Positions 18,162 to 26,393 of a DNA stretch of 64,000 nucleotides are shown here, piece after piece. Numbering within the stretch: position 1 is the stretch's first letter; every line of letters begins with the position of its first letter. The notes under the pieces are model-generated. The model made no database searches. It saw only the letters and a list, made by a program, of their open reading frames with translations, and was not told the origin of the DNA. Position numbers and translations under genes: made by a program. Source of the stretch: an uncultured Senegalimassilia sp. (lineage in GTDB: Bacteria > Actinomycetota > Coriobacteriia > Coriobacteriales > Eggerthellaceae); the NCBI RefSeq assembly GCF_934630535.1, contig NZ_CAKTVU010000008.1, positions 27,123 to 91,122 of the forward strand. The letters run 5' to 3'.

Positions 18162-19049
18162 ATGAGCGCGGATTCCAGAACAACCAAATACCGGTTCACC
18201 CAGGTCGGCGCCGTGTTCGCGCTGCTGGTGCTGGTTGCCGTGCTGGCTGCCGCAACCTATGCGTGGTTCACCAACAACGCGGCGGTGAACACCGATTCGG
18301 TCTCGGTCCGCAGCGACGATAGCAGGCTGGTCGTCGAACTGGGCGATGCATCCGCCGGCAGCTGGAGCAGCGAAGGCGACGTCGCGTTCTCGTCCAACAG
18401 CCCCAGCCCGCTTACGCTGTACCCGGTTTCCACGTTCGATCTGGAAGGCTTCGCGGAATGCACGCGCACCGACGAGCAGGGGCGCGCCGTGGCCTTCAAG
18501 CAGGCTGATGACGGGCAGCATTTCTACCACGGTTGGGTGGACCTGCGCGCCAGCGTCACCGGCTCGGGCGCTTCGAAGGCCACGGGCACGGTGATGCTGT
18601 ACCTGGCCGATTCCCTGGCGCCGCAAGGCGCCGACCCTGAGCTTTTGAAGGCCACGCGCGTGGGCTTGAAGCTTTCCCGCAACGGGCAGGTGCTGCAAAG
18701 CCGCTATTTCACGTTGGACGATTCGGCCGGTTCGCATCGCTCGGAGCACCCCGCAACCGCGCCCTCGCTTCCGGGGTATTCCGACGGCATGCTGCTTGGT
18801 TGGCAAAACGGCGCGCTGGCCTGCGCGAACGACAACGCGCAGGACTACACCGCCTACCTTATGGGCACCGGCGAGTCCGCTACGCGCCCGCAAAACGCGT
18901 TGCTGGCCATGGACCTGCGGCAAACCTATCGGCTTGACGTGTACTACTACATCGAGGGCACCGACCAGGACAGCGCCGACTACCTGTACAACGACACGGG
19001 CATCCTGCATGTGAACCTGTTCGCCGTGCTTGATGGGCAGGAGGTGTAA
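18162..19049 (+). CDS. TasA-like secreted subunit, 295 residues
   Basis: ATG at 18162 behind a long GGGAGGGGAGG. Signal architecture: MSADSRTTKYRFTQ, a hydrophobic segment at about residues 16-34, then ATYAWFTNNAAVNTD. The mature domain has LYPVSTFDLEGF, a conserved block of this paralogue group, ATRVGLKLSRNGQVLQ, and VYYYIEGTDQDS in the C-terminal motif position. Here both cysteines of the usual EGCDxxC are replaced by Thr and Ser, so any disulfide in the other subunits is absent. Stop and next start are adjacent (TAAATG). Confidence 0.77.
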   Translation: MSADSRTTKYRFTQVGAVFALLVLVAVLAAATYAWFTNNAAVNTDSVSVRSDDSRLVVELGDASAGSWSSEGDVAFSSNSPSPLTLYPVSTFDLEGFAECTRTDEQGRAVAFKQADDGQHFYHGWVDLRASVTGSGASKATGTVMLYLADSLAPQGADPELLKATRVGLKLSRNGQVLQSRYFTLDDSAGSHRSEHPATAPSLPGYSDGMLLGWQNGALACANDNAQDYTAYLMGTGESATRPQNALLAMDLRQTYRLDVYYYIEGTDQDSADYLYNDTGILHVNLFAVLDGQEV

Positions 19050-19823
19050 ATGGACCGGGAAGGGAAGCAGGACCTGCGCCGTCGCTTGACCGCTACGGTG
19101 GTGCTGGTGCTGTTCGCGCTGGTGGCCATCGCCATGGCGTCGTTCGCGTGGTTCTCCATCGCCGACCAGGCGAAGGCTCGCCAGCTTGCGCTCACCGCCA
19201 ACGCCGGCAACTCCCTGCGCTTCGACCTGGACGCGCACGATAGCTTCGACCAGTACGTCAGCACGCTGGGCTTCGATCAGATCGCCGCGCGCATCTCCTC
19301 GGAGCAGGGCGTGGACATCGACTCCTCGAAGCTGCAGCCGGTGACCACCTCCGACGGGCAGAGCTTCACCTACGAGGACGGCTCGGAGGCGCAGGCGCAA
19401 ACGGGTGCGTACCTGGAGTTCACCCTGCATTTCATCAGCCACGAGGACGTGGTCGTGCGCCTTACCGGCGAAGCGGGCCGCAACGGGGAAGCGGGAACGG
19501 CGTTCTCCTCAAGCGTGGACGGCTTGCCGCAGGCCATGCGCATGAGCTTCACGTGCGATGGGCGAACGTGGATCTACGACCCGAACTTGGGATCGAGCGC
19601 CTCGAACTCGGGAGGGGTGACAACCTTCGGCATCCCCGCAGGGTCATCAAGCGAGGTGGCGGACATGTTTAGCCTGGTCGCGGAAACGGACAAATCCACC
19701 ATCGTGCGGATTTGGTTGGAGGGAACGGACCCAAATTGCACTAATATGATTAAGGGTGCCGATTACGCGGTCACCATGCGTTTCGAGGGTATCGAACAAC
19801 TAGACGAACAAGGTCAGCGGTAG
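19050..19823 (+). CDS. TasA-like secreted subunit, 257 residues
   Basis: ATG directly after the previous TAA, with GGAGG 8 bases upstream. MDREGKQDLRRRLTATV is followed by a hydrophobic segment and ASFAWFSIADQAKARQL. The mature part shares YLEFTLHFISHEDVVVRL strands with the group and RIWLEGTDPNC as the C-terminal motif, with one cysteine retained. Last subunit before the first signal peptidase gene. The A-x-F-A-W-F box followed by a mature N-terminus fits an SipW cleavage site, but the exact cut cannot be placed by eye. Confidence 0.77.
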   Translation: MDREGKQDLRRRLTATVVLVLFALVAIAMASFAWFSIADQAKARQLALTANAGNSLRFDLDAHDSFDQYVSTLGFDQIAARISSEQGVDIDSSKLQPVTTSDGQSFTYEDGSEAQAQTGAYLEFTLHFISHEDVVVRLTGEAGRNGEAGTAFSSSVDGLPQAMRMSFTCDGRTWIYDPNLGSSASNSGGVTTFGIPAGSSSEVADMFSLVAETDKSTIVRIWLEGTDPNCTNMIKGADYAVTMRFEGIEQLDEQGQR

Positions 19824-19862
19824 CCGGCAAGCGCTACGCGCCGATGAATGGGAAAGGTCGAA

Positions 19863-20642
19863 ATGAGTACGGTAAAAAAAGCTGCATCCATCGTGATCAG
19901 CGTTGTCATGTGGATTATCATCCTGGTTGCAGCGCTGTTCGCATTCACCACGCTCGCCACCAAAGACGACGGCAGCGTTTCAAGCCTTGCCGGGTTCACC
20001 CCGCTGACGGTTCAGTCCGAGTCCATGGCGCCCACGTTCGACCAGGACGACTTGATCATCATCAAGAAGTGCGACCCCTCCACGTTGGAGGTGGGCGACA
20101 TCGTCACGTTCCACGCCATTATCGACAACCAGTACGCGCTTAACACCCACCGCATCATCTCCATCAACGAGGTGAACGGCCTTAACAGCTACACCACCAA
20201 GGGCGACAACAACGAGCTAGCCGACCAGCATGTCATCGCCGATGGCGACATCGTGGGCAAGTACGTGGGCAAGATCCCCTACATGGGCAAGGTCATCGGC
20301 TTTTTGTCCAGCACCTGGGGCTTCCTGGTGGTCATCGTGCTGCCCATGCTGCTGTTCTTCATCTACCAGGTCTACCATCTGGTGATCGTGGGCATGAACC
20401 TCAAGCGCGCCGTGGCCGAGGAAGATCGCTTGAAGCAGGCGGAGGCCATCGTCGATAGCGAGGACTCCCAGGCCGCGGCGGCCGATCGCGCCAAGGCCGA
20501 GGCAGCGCGCGCGGAAGCGGAAGCGGCGCTTGAGGAAGCCAAGCGCTTGAAGGCCGAAGCGGAGGCCAAGCTGGCGTCCGCCGAGTCCGCCAACGGCGCC
20601 GATTCCGGTGCCGAAGCCGATTCCGGTTCAGAATCGAAGTAA
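19863..20642 (+). CDS. sipW: SipW-like ER-type signal peptidase I with cytoplasmic coiled-coil tail
   Basis: ATG at 19863 is preferred over 19848 because GGGAAAGG (19850-19857) is correctly spaced. An N-terminal membrane segment (residues 10-30) is followed by the catalytic Ser54 in QSESMAPTF. The general base is His96 in NTHRI, the Ser/His arrangement of ER-type and SipW peptidases rather than the Ser/Lys of ordinary LepB. The acidic residue is Asp115 or Asp121 in KGDNNELADQ. A second membrane helix (about 145-175) leads to an unusual 70-residue Ala/Glu/Lys-rich coiled-coil tail predicted in the cytoplasm. Expected to cleave the flanking TasA-like precursors. The tail is not part of canonical SipW. 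Confidence 0.85.
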   Translation: MSTVKKAASIVISVVMWIIILVAALFAFTTLATKDDGSVSSLAGFTPLTVQSESMAPTFDQDDLIIIKKCDPSTLEVGDIVTFHAIIDNQYALNTHRIISINEVNGLNSYTTKGDNNELADQHVIADGDIVGKYVGKIPYMGKVIGFLSSTWGFLVVIVLPMLLFFIYQVYHLVIVGMNLKRAVAEEDRLKQAEAIVDSEDSQAAAADRAKAEAARAEAEAALEEAKRLKAEAEAKLASAESANGADSGAEADSGSESK

Positions 20643-20655
20643 CAAGCAGTTGTTT

Positions 20656-20686
20656 GCGCACGCCGGGCGTCGTTCCCGGCGTGCGC
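20656..20686 (+). promoter_or_regulatory. Perfect 12-bp hairpin between peptidase and ATPase genes
   Basis: GCGCACGCCGGG and CCCGGCGTGCGC pair perfectly around a 7-base loop, without a T-run. It sits 28 bases before the GTG of the ATPase gene. It probably sets relative expression of upstream subunits and downstream assembly genes through mRNA processing, stability or partial termination. Confidence 0.5.
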
Positions 20687-20713
20687 GTTCGCGTATAAGA
20701 AGGAGTTTGACCC

Positions 20714-22405
20714 GTGAGTGAGTTTCTGAGCTTTGCCTGGGAACTGCTGTCGAAAGTGGTGTACAACATCGTCGCGGTGTTCGCCGCCTTGCTGAATCTG
20801 CTCGTCTTCGGATGGGTCGACTACTTCAACATCTTCCTTTCGTATTTCAACGCGTTCAACGTGGTGGGCAAGATCGGCGCGGTCATCCTGTTCGCGCTGC
20901 TTGCGGCCATCCCCGTGCTCATCGTCATCATCCTGGTGCGCCGATGGAAGGTGCACCGTGAGCTTAAGCACGACAGCTCCGACAACAAAACGCTGTATCG
21001 CGAGATCGGGCGCCTGAACAAGCAGGTCCTTGACCTTATGGAGGAGAAGAACAAGCTTCTTGCCATCAAGGTGAACGCAATGGGCGGCACGCAGCGTATT
21101 CCCTACATGGGCGCTTCCGCCCTTACCGACGACGCCATCCCCACCGTCGCCAATGTGCTTGGCAAGGGGGGTTCTGCGGGCGGGGAAGGCGAAGCCGTCC
21201 CCGGCGTCGTCGCGGGTTCGGCCTCGCTTTCGCTTGATGGCGATTCGGTGTCCGACGCCGCCGCGGCCATGGCCAAGGCCACGGTGGAGGCCAAGACGCT
21301 TGCCGAGGAGAAGGAGATCTCCCTGGCCAACCGCTTCCCCAAGCTGTCGCTTGTGGACCTGAAGTACCGCGACTGGCAGCCGCCCGTCTACGACGACGCC
21401 ATCACCCTGGAGCACTTCGTGGAGGGCTACCGCGAGTTCGCCTGCAGCGAGCTGGGGCTGTACTACTCGCCTGAAATCGTGCGCCGCTACGTCGCCGGCA
21501 TGGCCGCCAGCAAGCTGCTCATCTTGGAGGGCATCTCCGGTACCGGTAAAACATCGCTGCCGTATTCGTTCAGCCGCTACGTGGACAACCCCGCCACCAT
21601 CGTGTCGGTGCAGCCCTCGTTCCGCGACCGCACCGAGGTGCTCGGCTACTTCAACGAGTTCTCCAAGCGCTTCAACGAAACCGAGTTTTTGCGCGCCCTG
21701 TACGAAGCGGGCCTGCGGCAGGACCCCAGCTTCATCGTGCTCGACGAGATGAACCTGGCGCGCGTGGAGTATTACTTCGCAGAGATCCTGTCGGTTCTGG
21801 AAATGCCCAGCCATGACGAATGGGTGCTCGAGCTGGTTCCCACCGCGTGGGACGGCGACCCGAAGGCGCTTCACGACGGCAAGATCACCGTGCCCGACAG
21901 CCTGTGGTTCGTGGGCACCGCCAACAACGACGACTCCACGTTCACCATCACCGACAAGGTGTACGACCGCGCCATCCCCATCGAGCTCAACGAGCGCGCC
22001 GACGCGTTCGAGTGCCCGCGCCACCAGCGCGTCCACGTCACCAGCGAGCACCTGCAGTATCTGTTCCAGAAGGCGAAGGTGGAGCACGTCATCTCCGAGG
22101 ACGTGCTGGAGAAGATGCACAAGCTGGACCAGTACCTGCAGACGCGCTTCCGCCTGGCGTTCGGCAACCGTATCATCAAGCAGATGTACGACTTCATCCC
22201 CGTGTACGTGGCGTGCGGCGGCACCGAGCTGGGCGGCATGGACTACATCATCGCGCGCAAGGTGCTGAAGAAGTTCGAGTCCATGAACGTCAGCTTCGTG
22301 CGCGACGAGATGACCGGCCTTATCGAGTACATCGAGAAGGCCTTCGGCGAGGGCGGCCTGCCCGACAGCGTTTCGTACTTGCTGCGAATCCAGAACATGT
22401 ACTAG
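20714..22405 (+). CDS. Membrane-anchored McrB-like AAA+ ATPase
   Basis: GTG start at 20714 behind AAGGAG. Two hydrophobic segments (about residues 10-33 and 50-75) anchor the protein; then comes a basic/coiled linker (RRWKVHRELKHD) and a Gly/Ala-rich spacer to about residue 180. The AAA+ module has Walker A GISGTGKTS at residues 273-281 and Walker B FIVLDE at 340-345, followed by MNLARVEYYFAEILSVLE, typical of the McrB/AAA_5 clade. At the McrB GTPase-signature position (MNxxD) it reads TANNDDSTF, so ATP is more likely than GTP. Family members normally pair with McrC or DUF2357 proteins, and such a partner follows at 22463. Membrane anchoring and location among fibre genes suggest a role in assembly or export rather than restriction; that is inference. 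Confidence 0.8.
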   Translation: MSEFLSFAWELLSKVVYNIVAVFAALLNLLVFGWVDYFNIFLSYFNAFNVVGKIGAVILFALLAAIPVLIVIILVRRWKVHRELKHDSSDNKTLYREIGRLNKQVLDLMEEKNKLLAIKVNAMGGTQRIPYMGASALTDDAIPTVANVLGKGGSAGGEGEAVPGVVAGSASLSLDGDSVSDAAAAMAKATVEAKTLAEEKEISLANRFPKLSLVDLKYRDWQPPVYDDAITLEHFVEGYREFACSELGLYYSPEIVRRYVAGMAASKLLILEGISGTGKTSLPYSFSRYVDNPATIVSVQPSFRDRTEVLGYFNEFSKRFNETEFLRALYEAGLRQDPSFIVLDEMNLARVEYYFAEILSVLEMPSHDEWVLELVPTAWDGDPKALHDGKITVPDSLWFVGTANNDDSTFTITDKVYDRAIPIELNERADAFECPRHQRVHVTSEHLQYLFQKAKVEHVISEDVLEKMHKLDQYLQTRFRLAFGNRIIKQMYDFIPVYVACGGTELGGMDYIIARKVLKKFESMNVSFVRDEMTGLIEYIEKAFGEGGLPDSVSYLLRIQNMY

Positions 22406-22462
22406 GAATCGGCTCGGGCGCCTGCAAGGGCGCTCGAGCGTGTTTGCTTGCGGGAGATGTAG

Positions 22463-24532
22463 ATGTCAGACACCATTCAGGACCTGTACGGCAGCTTCGC
22501 CGAGCAGATGGGGCCCATCCAGGAAGACGATCGGTATTTCCGTTACCTCTTCGAGCTGGCGCAGGCTTCGGAAACCACCATCGATCAACAGCGCGAAGAG
22601 CTGGTCAAGGTGGTCGACGAGGAGTGGATCTCGGTGATCGAGGATTCGCTCGACGCCATTAACAACGTCATCGAGAAGCCGCGCCGCTTCATCACCACCG
22701 AGCAAGAGGTGGTGCCGGTTTCGCTAGCCAAGAAGATCTCGGCCGACAGCGTGCGGCACCTCAGTCAGAACACGCAGTTTTTGGCGCCTTCGGACGACGG
22801 CGGCGTGCACCCCACAAAGATCTTGAACGTGAGCATGGCCGAAACCTACGACCTGTACGAGAACCGTTTCGTGTATCACCTGATCCAGCGCCTGCTCACC
22901 TTCGTGGATAGGCGCACGGACGTGATCTTCTGGTCCACTGGCAATGAGGTGCGCAACCGCTTCACCATGCACAGCAAGATCGGCGACGCGTACGAGGAGA
23001 TCGAGTACAACGTCGAGATGACGGTGAGGGACCGCCAGAACTTCGCCGAGAACGACGCCGACAACATGGACACCTTCATGCGCATCGACCGCGTGCGGCG
23101 TTTGGTCATGGCGCTGCGCGGCAGCTCGTTTTGCCAGCTCATGAAGGGGTGCTCGGTGGTGCGCAGCCCCATTCAGCGCACGAACCTGATTATGAAGGAC
23201 CCGAATTACCGCAAGTGCTTCCAGCTGTGGCAGTTCATGGAACGCTACGACAAGGTGGGTTACAGCATCCAGGTAAAGGACTCCGCGCTGGCGTTCGACG
23301 ACGAGTACCTGACGCAGATGTACACCAACCTCATCAACAACTACGCGGTGTTCAAAAGCCTGGTCTCCGACGATCGCAACCTCACCGAGCTTGCCAGCGA
23401 GCAGCGTGAACCGGTGGTGCCGAAGTTCATCAAGGAGATCAAGGAAGAGCTGGTAGACAGTTGCGACATCCCCGACGTGGAGGTGCGCAAGGTCTTCGTC
23501 GAGGAAGTCACCCAGGCGCAACTCGACGCCGAGGCGGCGCTTGAGGAGCAGCGTGGGAAGAATGAGGAGCTGCAGGGCAAGCTGAAGTCGCTGAAGGTCG
23601 AGGCTCACGCGCTTCGTGATGAGTGCGATGACCTTGCCGGCCAGGTCGACCAGCTCAAGCAGCGGGAAACCGCGTTGACGCAGCGCACGCAGCTTGCCGA
23701 GGCGGAGCTGGACGAGCTGCGCGATTCGCTGGAAGACGCCGAAGCTGGCAAGCGCGCCGCCGAGCAGGACGCCGCCCAAGCGCGCTCGGACGCCCAGGCC
23801 CAGCTCGAGCGCATGCGCGAGGAGACCGCGGCCGAGGTTCGTGGCGCCTTCGACGATGCGGCTGCCAAGGTGGCCGCCGTGCAGGCGGAGGCCGCTGCGG
23901 CGGTTGAGGCTGCGCAGGCGGAGGCCATCGCGAAGGTGGAGACGGCGAAGGCCGAGGCTGCTGCGCAGGTTGAGGCAGCGGAGGCTGAGGCTGCTGCGCA
24001 GGCTGAGGCTGCGCAGGCGGAGGCGGCTTCTGCGGTTGCCGCGGCGCAGGCCGAGGCCAATAAGGCGGTGGCCGCTGCGAAGGCACAGGGCGAGGCCGCG
24101 CTTGCCAAGGCGGACGCCCAAGCCGCAGCGGATAGGGAGCAGGCGGCTTCCGAGCTTGCAGCTACCAAGGCCGAGGCGCAGGACGCCAAGTCGCGCCTTG
24201 CCGCTGCCGCAAAAGCCCACGAAGACGCCGCATCGCAGGCCGAGCAGCGCCATGCTCAGGAGCTGGCGCAGGCGAAGCAGGACTTCGAGCAGCGCTTAGC
24301 CCAGCTGAACGCCCGGCTGGAGCAATCGGAGCGCGCAAAGGCCCGTGCGGAGAAGCGCGCCGAGGGCAACAAGCTTTCGAACTACCTGCGCGCCCGCCTG
24401 CGCGGCGACGACGCGCCCGCCGAGCCTGGCGATGCTTCCGGCGCCGGCGGATCAGCTTCCGGCGGCGATCAGGCTGCCGGTGGCGCTTCTTCCGATGAGG
24501 CGGACGCACCGTCCGAGGGTGGCCGCAAGTAA
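22463..24532 (+). CDS. DUF2357-like partner with long Ala/Glu coiled coil, no nuclease domain seen
   Basis: 689 residues. The first half (about 1-330) resembles DUF2357 proteins that pair with McrB-like ATPases: AETYDLYENRFVYHLIQRLL and NYRKCFQLWQFMERYDKVGY correspond to that family's conserved blocks. In relatives a PD-(D/E)xK nuclease usually follows; I find no D...ExK-type active site. Instead residues about 350-630 are an uninterrupted coiled coil, at first mixed (EEQRGKNEELQGKLKSLK), then almost pure Ala/Glu/Gln/Lys. The last 50 residues are Gly/Ala/Ser/Asp-rich. No signal peptide, so cytoplasmic. Its stop overlaps the start of the second signal peptidase gene (TAATG). Likely an adaptor working with the ATPase; the exact role is unknown. 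Confidence 0.72.
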   Translation: MSDTIQDLYGSFAEQMGPIQEDDRYFRYLFELAQASETTIDQQREELVKVVDEEWISVIEDSLDAINNVIEKPRRFITTEQEVVPVSLAKKISADSVRHLSQNTQFLAPSDDGGVHPTKILNVSMAETYDLYENRFVYHLIQRLLTFVDRRTDVIFWSTGNEVRNRFTMHSKIGDAYEEIEYNVEMTVRDRQNFAENDADNMDTFMRIDRVRRLVMALRGSSFCQLMKGCSVVRSPIQRTNLIMKDPNYRKCFQLWQFMERYDKVGYSIQVKDSALAFDDEYLTQMYTNLINNYAVFKSLVSDDRNLTELASEQREPVVPKFIKEIKEELVDSCDIPDVEVRKVFVEEVTQAQLDAEAALEEQRGKNEELQGKLKSLKVEAHALRDECDDLAGQVDQLKQRETALTQRTQLAEAELDELRDSLEDAEAGKRAAEQDAAQARSDAQAQLERMREETAAEVRGAFDDAAAKVAAVQAEAAAAVEAAQAEAIAKVETAKAEAAAQVEAAEAEAAAQAEAAQAEAASAVAAAQAEANKAVAAAKAQGEAALAKADAQAAADREQAASELAATKAEAQDAKSRLAAAAKAHEDAASQAEQRHAQELAQAKQDFEQRLAQLNARLEQSERAKARAEKRAEGNKLSNYLRARLRGDDAPAEPGDASGAGGSASGGDQAAGGASSDEADAPSEGGRK

Positions 24533-25218
24533 TGAAATACGTTCTTCGCGTTGTCAACGTGCTGGCGGCGGTGGTCATCGCCCTGGCGTTGTTGGTGCTG
24601 CTGCGCACGGTGTTCACGCCGGCGGGCGAGGTGCCCACGCTTGGCGGCTACAGCTTCATGCGCACGCTCACCGGCTCCATGGAGCCCGCCATCCCCGTTC
24701 ATTCGTTCCTGATTACCGAAGATGTCGACCCCGAAACCCTGCAGGTGGGCGATATCATCACGTTCCGCTCGACGCAGCCGAACCTGGAAGGCGCGCTCAA
24801 CACGCATCGCATCACCAGCGTGTACGAGGAGAACGGCCAGCTCATGTTCCACACCAAGGGCGACGCCAACGCCGTGGAGGACTCCGAGCCGGTGGCAGCG
24901 GTGAACGTGGTGGGCAAGGTGGTGTTCGTGTCCGCGGCGCTTGGGACCGTGGTCTCGCTGTTCGCGAACCCGTTGGTGTTCCTGTTGCTGATCGTGGTGC
25001 CGTTGGTGCTGCTGCTCGGCTTCGAGTTCGCCAAGCTGGTAAGGTCCACCAAGGAGGTGGCGCGCGCCGAGGACGAGGCCGCCCTTCGCGCCGCCGTCGA
25101 GGAGATCCGCCGCAAACGCGCCGCCGAGAAGGCCGAAGCCGACGCAACGCAGCGGTCTGTAACCGAAATGCCTACTAAGTCTAGAGACAACCGTGATAAG
25201 ATGGGGCAAGACATATAG
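24532..25218 (+). CDS. sipW: Second SipW-like ER-type signal peptidase I
   Basis: 228 residues. N-terminal helix (residues 5-27), catalytic Ser49 in LTGSMEPAI, base His92 in NTHRI, acid in HTKGDANAVED, second membrane helix (about 143-165) and a cytoplasmic tail of about 60 residues rich in Ala, Glu, Arg and Lys. It shares the Ser/His dyad with the 19863 enzyme but differs around the substrate pocket and has a shorter tail. Its ATG lies within the stop of the DUF2357-like gene, so the two are translationally coupled. Two peptidases in one locus may serve different subunit groups or act redundantly. Confidence 0.83.
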   Translation: MKYVLRVVNVLAAVVIALALLVLLRTVFTPAGEVPTLGGYSFMRTLTGSMEPAIPVHSFLITEDVDPETLQVGDIITFRSTQPNLEGALNTHRITSVYEENGQLMFHTKGDANAVEDSEPVAAVNVVGKVVFVSAALGTVVSLFANPLVFLLLIVVPLVLLLGFEFAKLVRSTKEVARAEDEAALRAAVEEIRRKRAAEKAEADATQRSVTEMPTKSRDNRDKMGQDI

Positions 25219-25246
25219 GCGCTCACAGACGAGAGAGCGAGGCATC

Positions 25247-26164
25247 ATGCTGGACAAGGATCAATTGAACGACATCGTTGCAGGCATCGCGAAAAACTAC
25301 AGCGAGCGCGAGGAGATCTTCTTCACCGACCCGAACAAGCATTTCCCGAACAAGCTTGCCATCGTGAACATCGTGAAGGACCTGCGCCGCGTCATGTTCC
25401 CGCGTTACTTCGGCGACGAAACGCCCACGGGCATCAACCCCGAGTACTTTATCGGCGAAACGCTCATCCGCATCGAGGATTCCCTGCGCCGCGAGCTGCG
25501 CGAGGCGCTGCTGTTCCGCGGCGGGCAGGCAACCGACGAGATCGACGCGCGCGTCGATCAGATCTGCGCCACGTTCTTCAGCCGCCTGCCTGAAATCCAG
25601 CGCATCCTGCTGACCGACGTGCAGGCTGCCTTCGACGGCGACCCGGCCGCCCAGAGCAAGGAAGAGATCATCTTCAGCTACCCGGGCTTCTTCGCCATTT
25701 TCGTGTACCGCATCGCGCATGAGCTGTACGTGCAGGACGTGCCGCTCATCCCGCGCATCATGTCCGAGTACGCCCATGGCCGCACGGGCGTCGACATCAA
25801 CTCCGGCGCGACGATCGGCGAGTACTTCTTCATCGACCACGCCACCGGCGTCGTTATCGGTGAGACCACCAATATCGGCAACCACGTGAAGATCTACCAG
25901 GGCGTCACGCTGGGTGCTCTGTCCACGCGCGCGGGCCAGGCGCTGTCCGGCGTGAAGCGCCATCCCACCATCGAGGATGACGTCACCATCTACAGCAACG
26001 CCAGCGTGCTCGGCGGCGAGACCGTCATCGGCGAGGGCTCGATCATCGCCGGCAGCGCGTTCGTTATCTCCAGCGTGCCTGCGGGCAGCCGCGTTTCCCT
26101 GAAGAATCAGGAAGTCAACGTGCGCACGCCCAACAAGGACCACGACAAGTGCTGGGAGATCTAA
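25247..26164 (+). CDS. cysE: Serine O-acetyltransferase (EpsC/CysE type)
   Basis: Catalyses acetyl-CoA + L-serine to O-acetylserine, the first step of cysteine synthesis. ATG at 25247 behind GCGAGG; an ORF start further upstream overlaps the previous gene. 305 residues: a helical N-terminal domain of about 170 residues, then the left-handed beta-helix with hexapeptide repeats, including GEYFFIDHATGVVIGETTNIG (His of the DHATG active-site segment) and the loop KIYQGVTLGALS, ending NASVLGGETVIGEGSIIAGS. The long N-terminus and GALSTRAGQ loop fit the EpsC branch. It lies 28 bases after the peptidase gene but has no obvious tie to the fibre genes; a -10-like TAAGAT at 25196 could drive it separately. 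Confidence 0.9.
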   Translation: MLDKDQLNDIVAGIAKNYSEREEIFFTDPNKHFPNKLAIVNIVKDLRRVMFPRYFGDETPTGINPEYFIGETLIRIEDSLRRELREALLFRGGQATDEIDARVDQICATFFSRLPEIQRILLTDVQAAFDGDPAAQSKEEIIFSYPGFFAIFVYRIAHELYVQDVPLIPRIMSEYAHGRTGVDINSGATIGEYFFIDHATGVVIGETTNIGNHVKIYQGVTLGALSTRAGQALSGVKRHPTIEDDVTIYSNASVLGGETVIGEGSIIAGSAFVISSVPAGSRVSLKNQEVNVRTPNKDHDKCWEI

Positions 26165-26276
26165 GCGGCGAACGCAAGCGCCGTTGCGCGTTCACCGTTT
26201 CCGCGTTGGCCGGCGTTTAAGAGCCGGGCTGCAGCAGAAGCTATAAAGGCTGAGCGGCGAAAGAAACGATGCCACC

Positions 26277-26319
26277 AGGGCCGACCCCGCGATATGCGGG
26301 GTCGGCCCTGCTTCGTTTG
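26277..26319. terminator. Strong hairpin terminator after cysE
   Basis: A 14-bp perfect stem (26277-26290 with 26296-26309, five-base loop) with A-rich sequence (GAAAGAAACG) before it and TTCGTTTG after it, so it could work in both directions. Confidence 0.75.
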
Positions 26320-26393
26320 TGCCCCGACACGCCCGCAACCGAGCCTTCGGACTCGCGAATCCGCTTTCCTCGCCATCCGCTACGCCAAACCGC

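Noticed and set aside
20714..24532. A functional McrBC or other restriction system.
   Set aside because: No nuclease motif in the partner, two membrane anchors on the ATPase, and tight coupling to signal peptidase genes argue against restriction.
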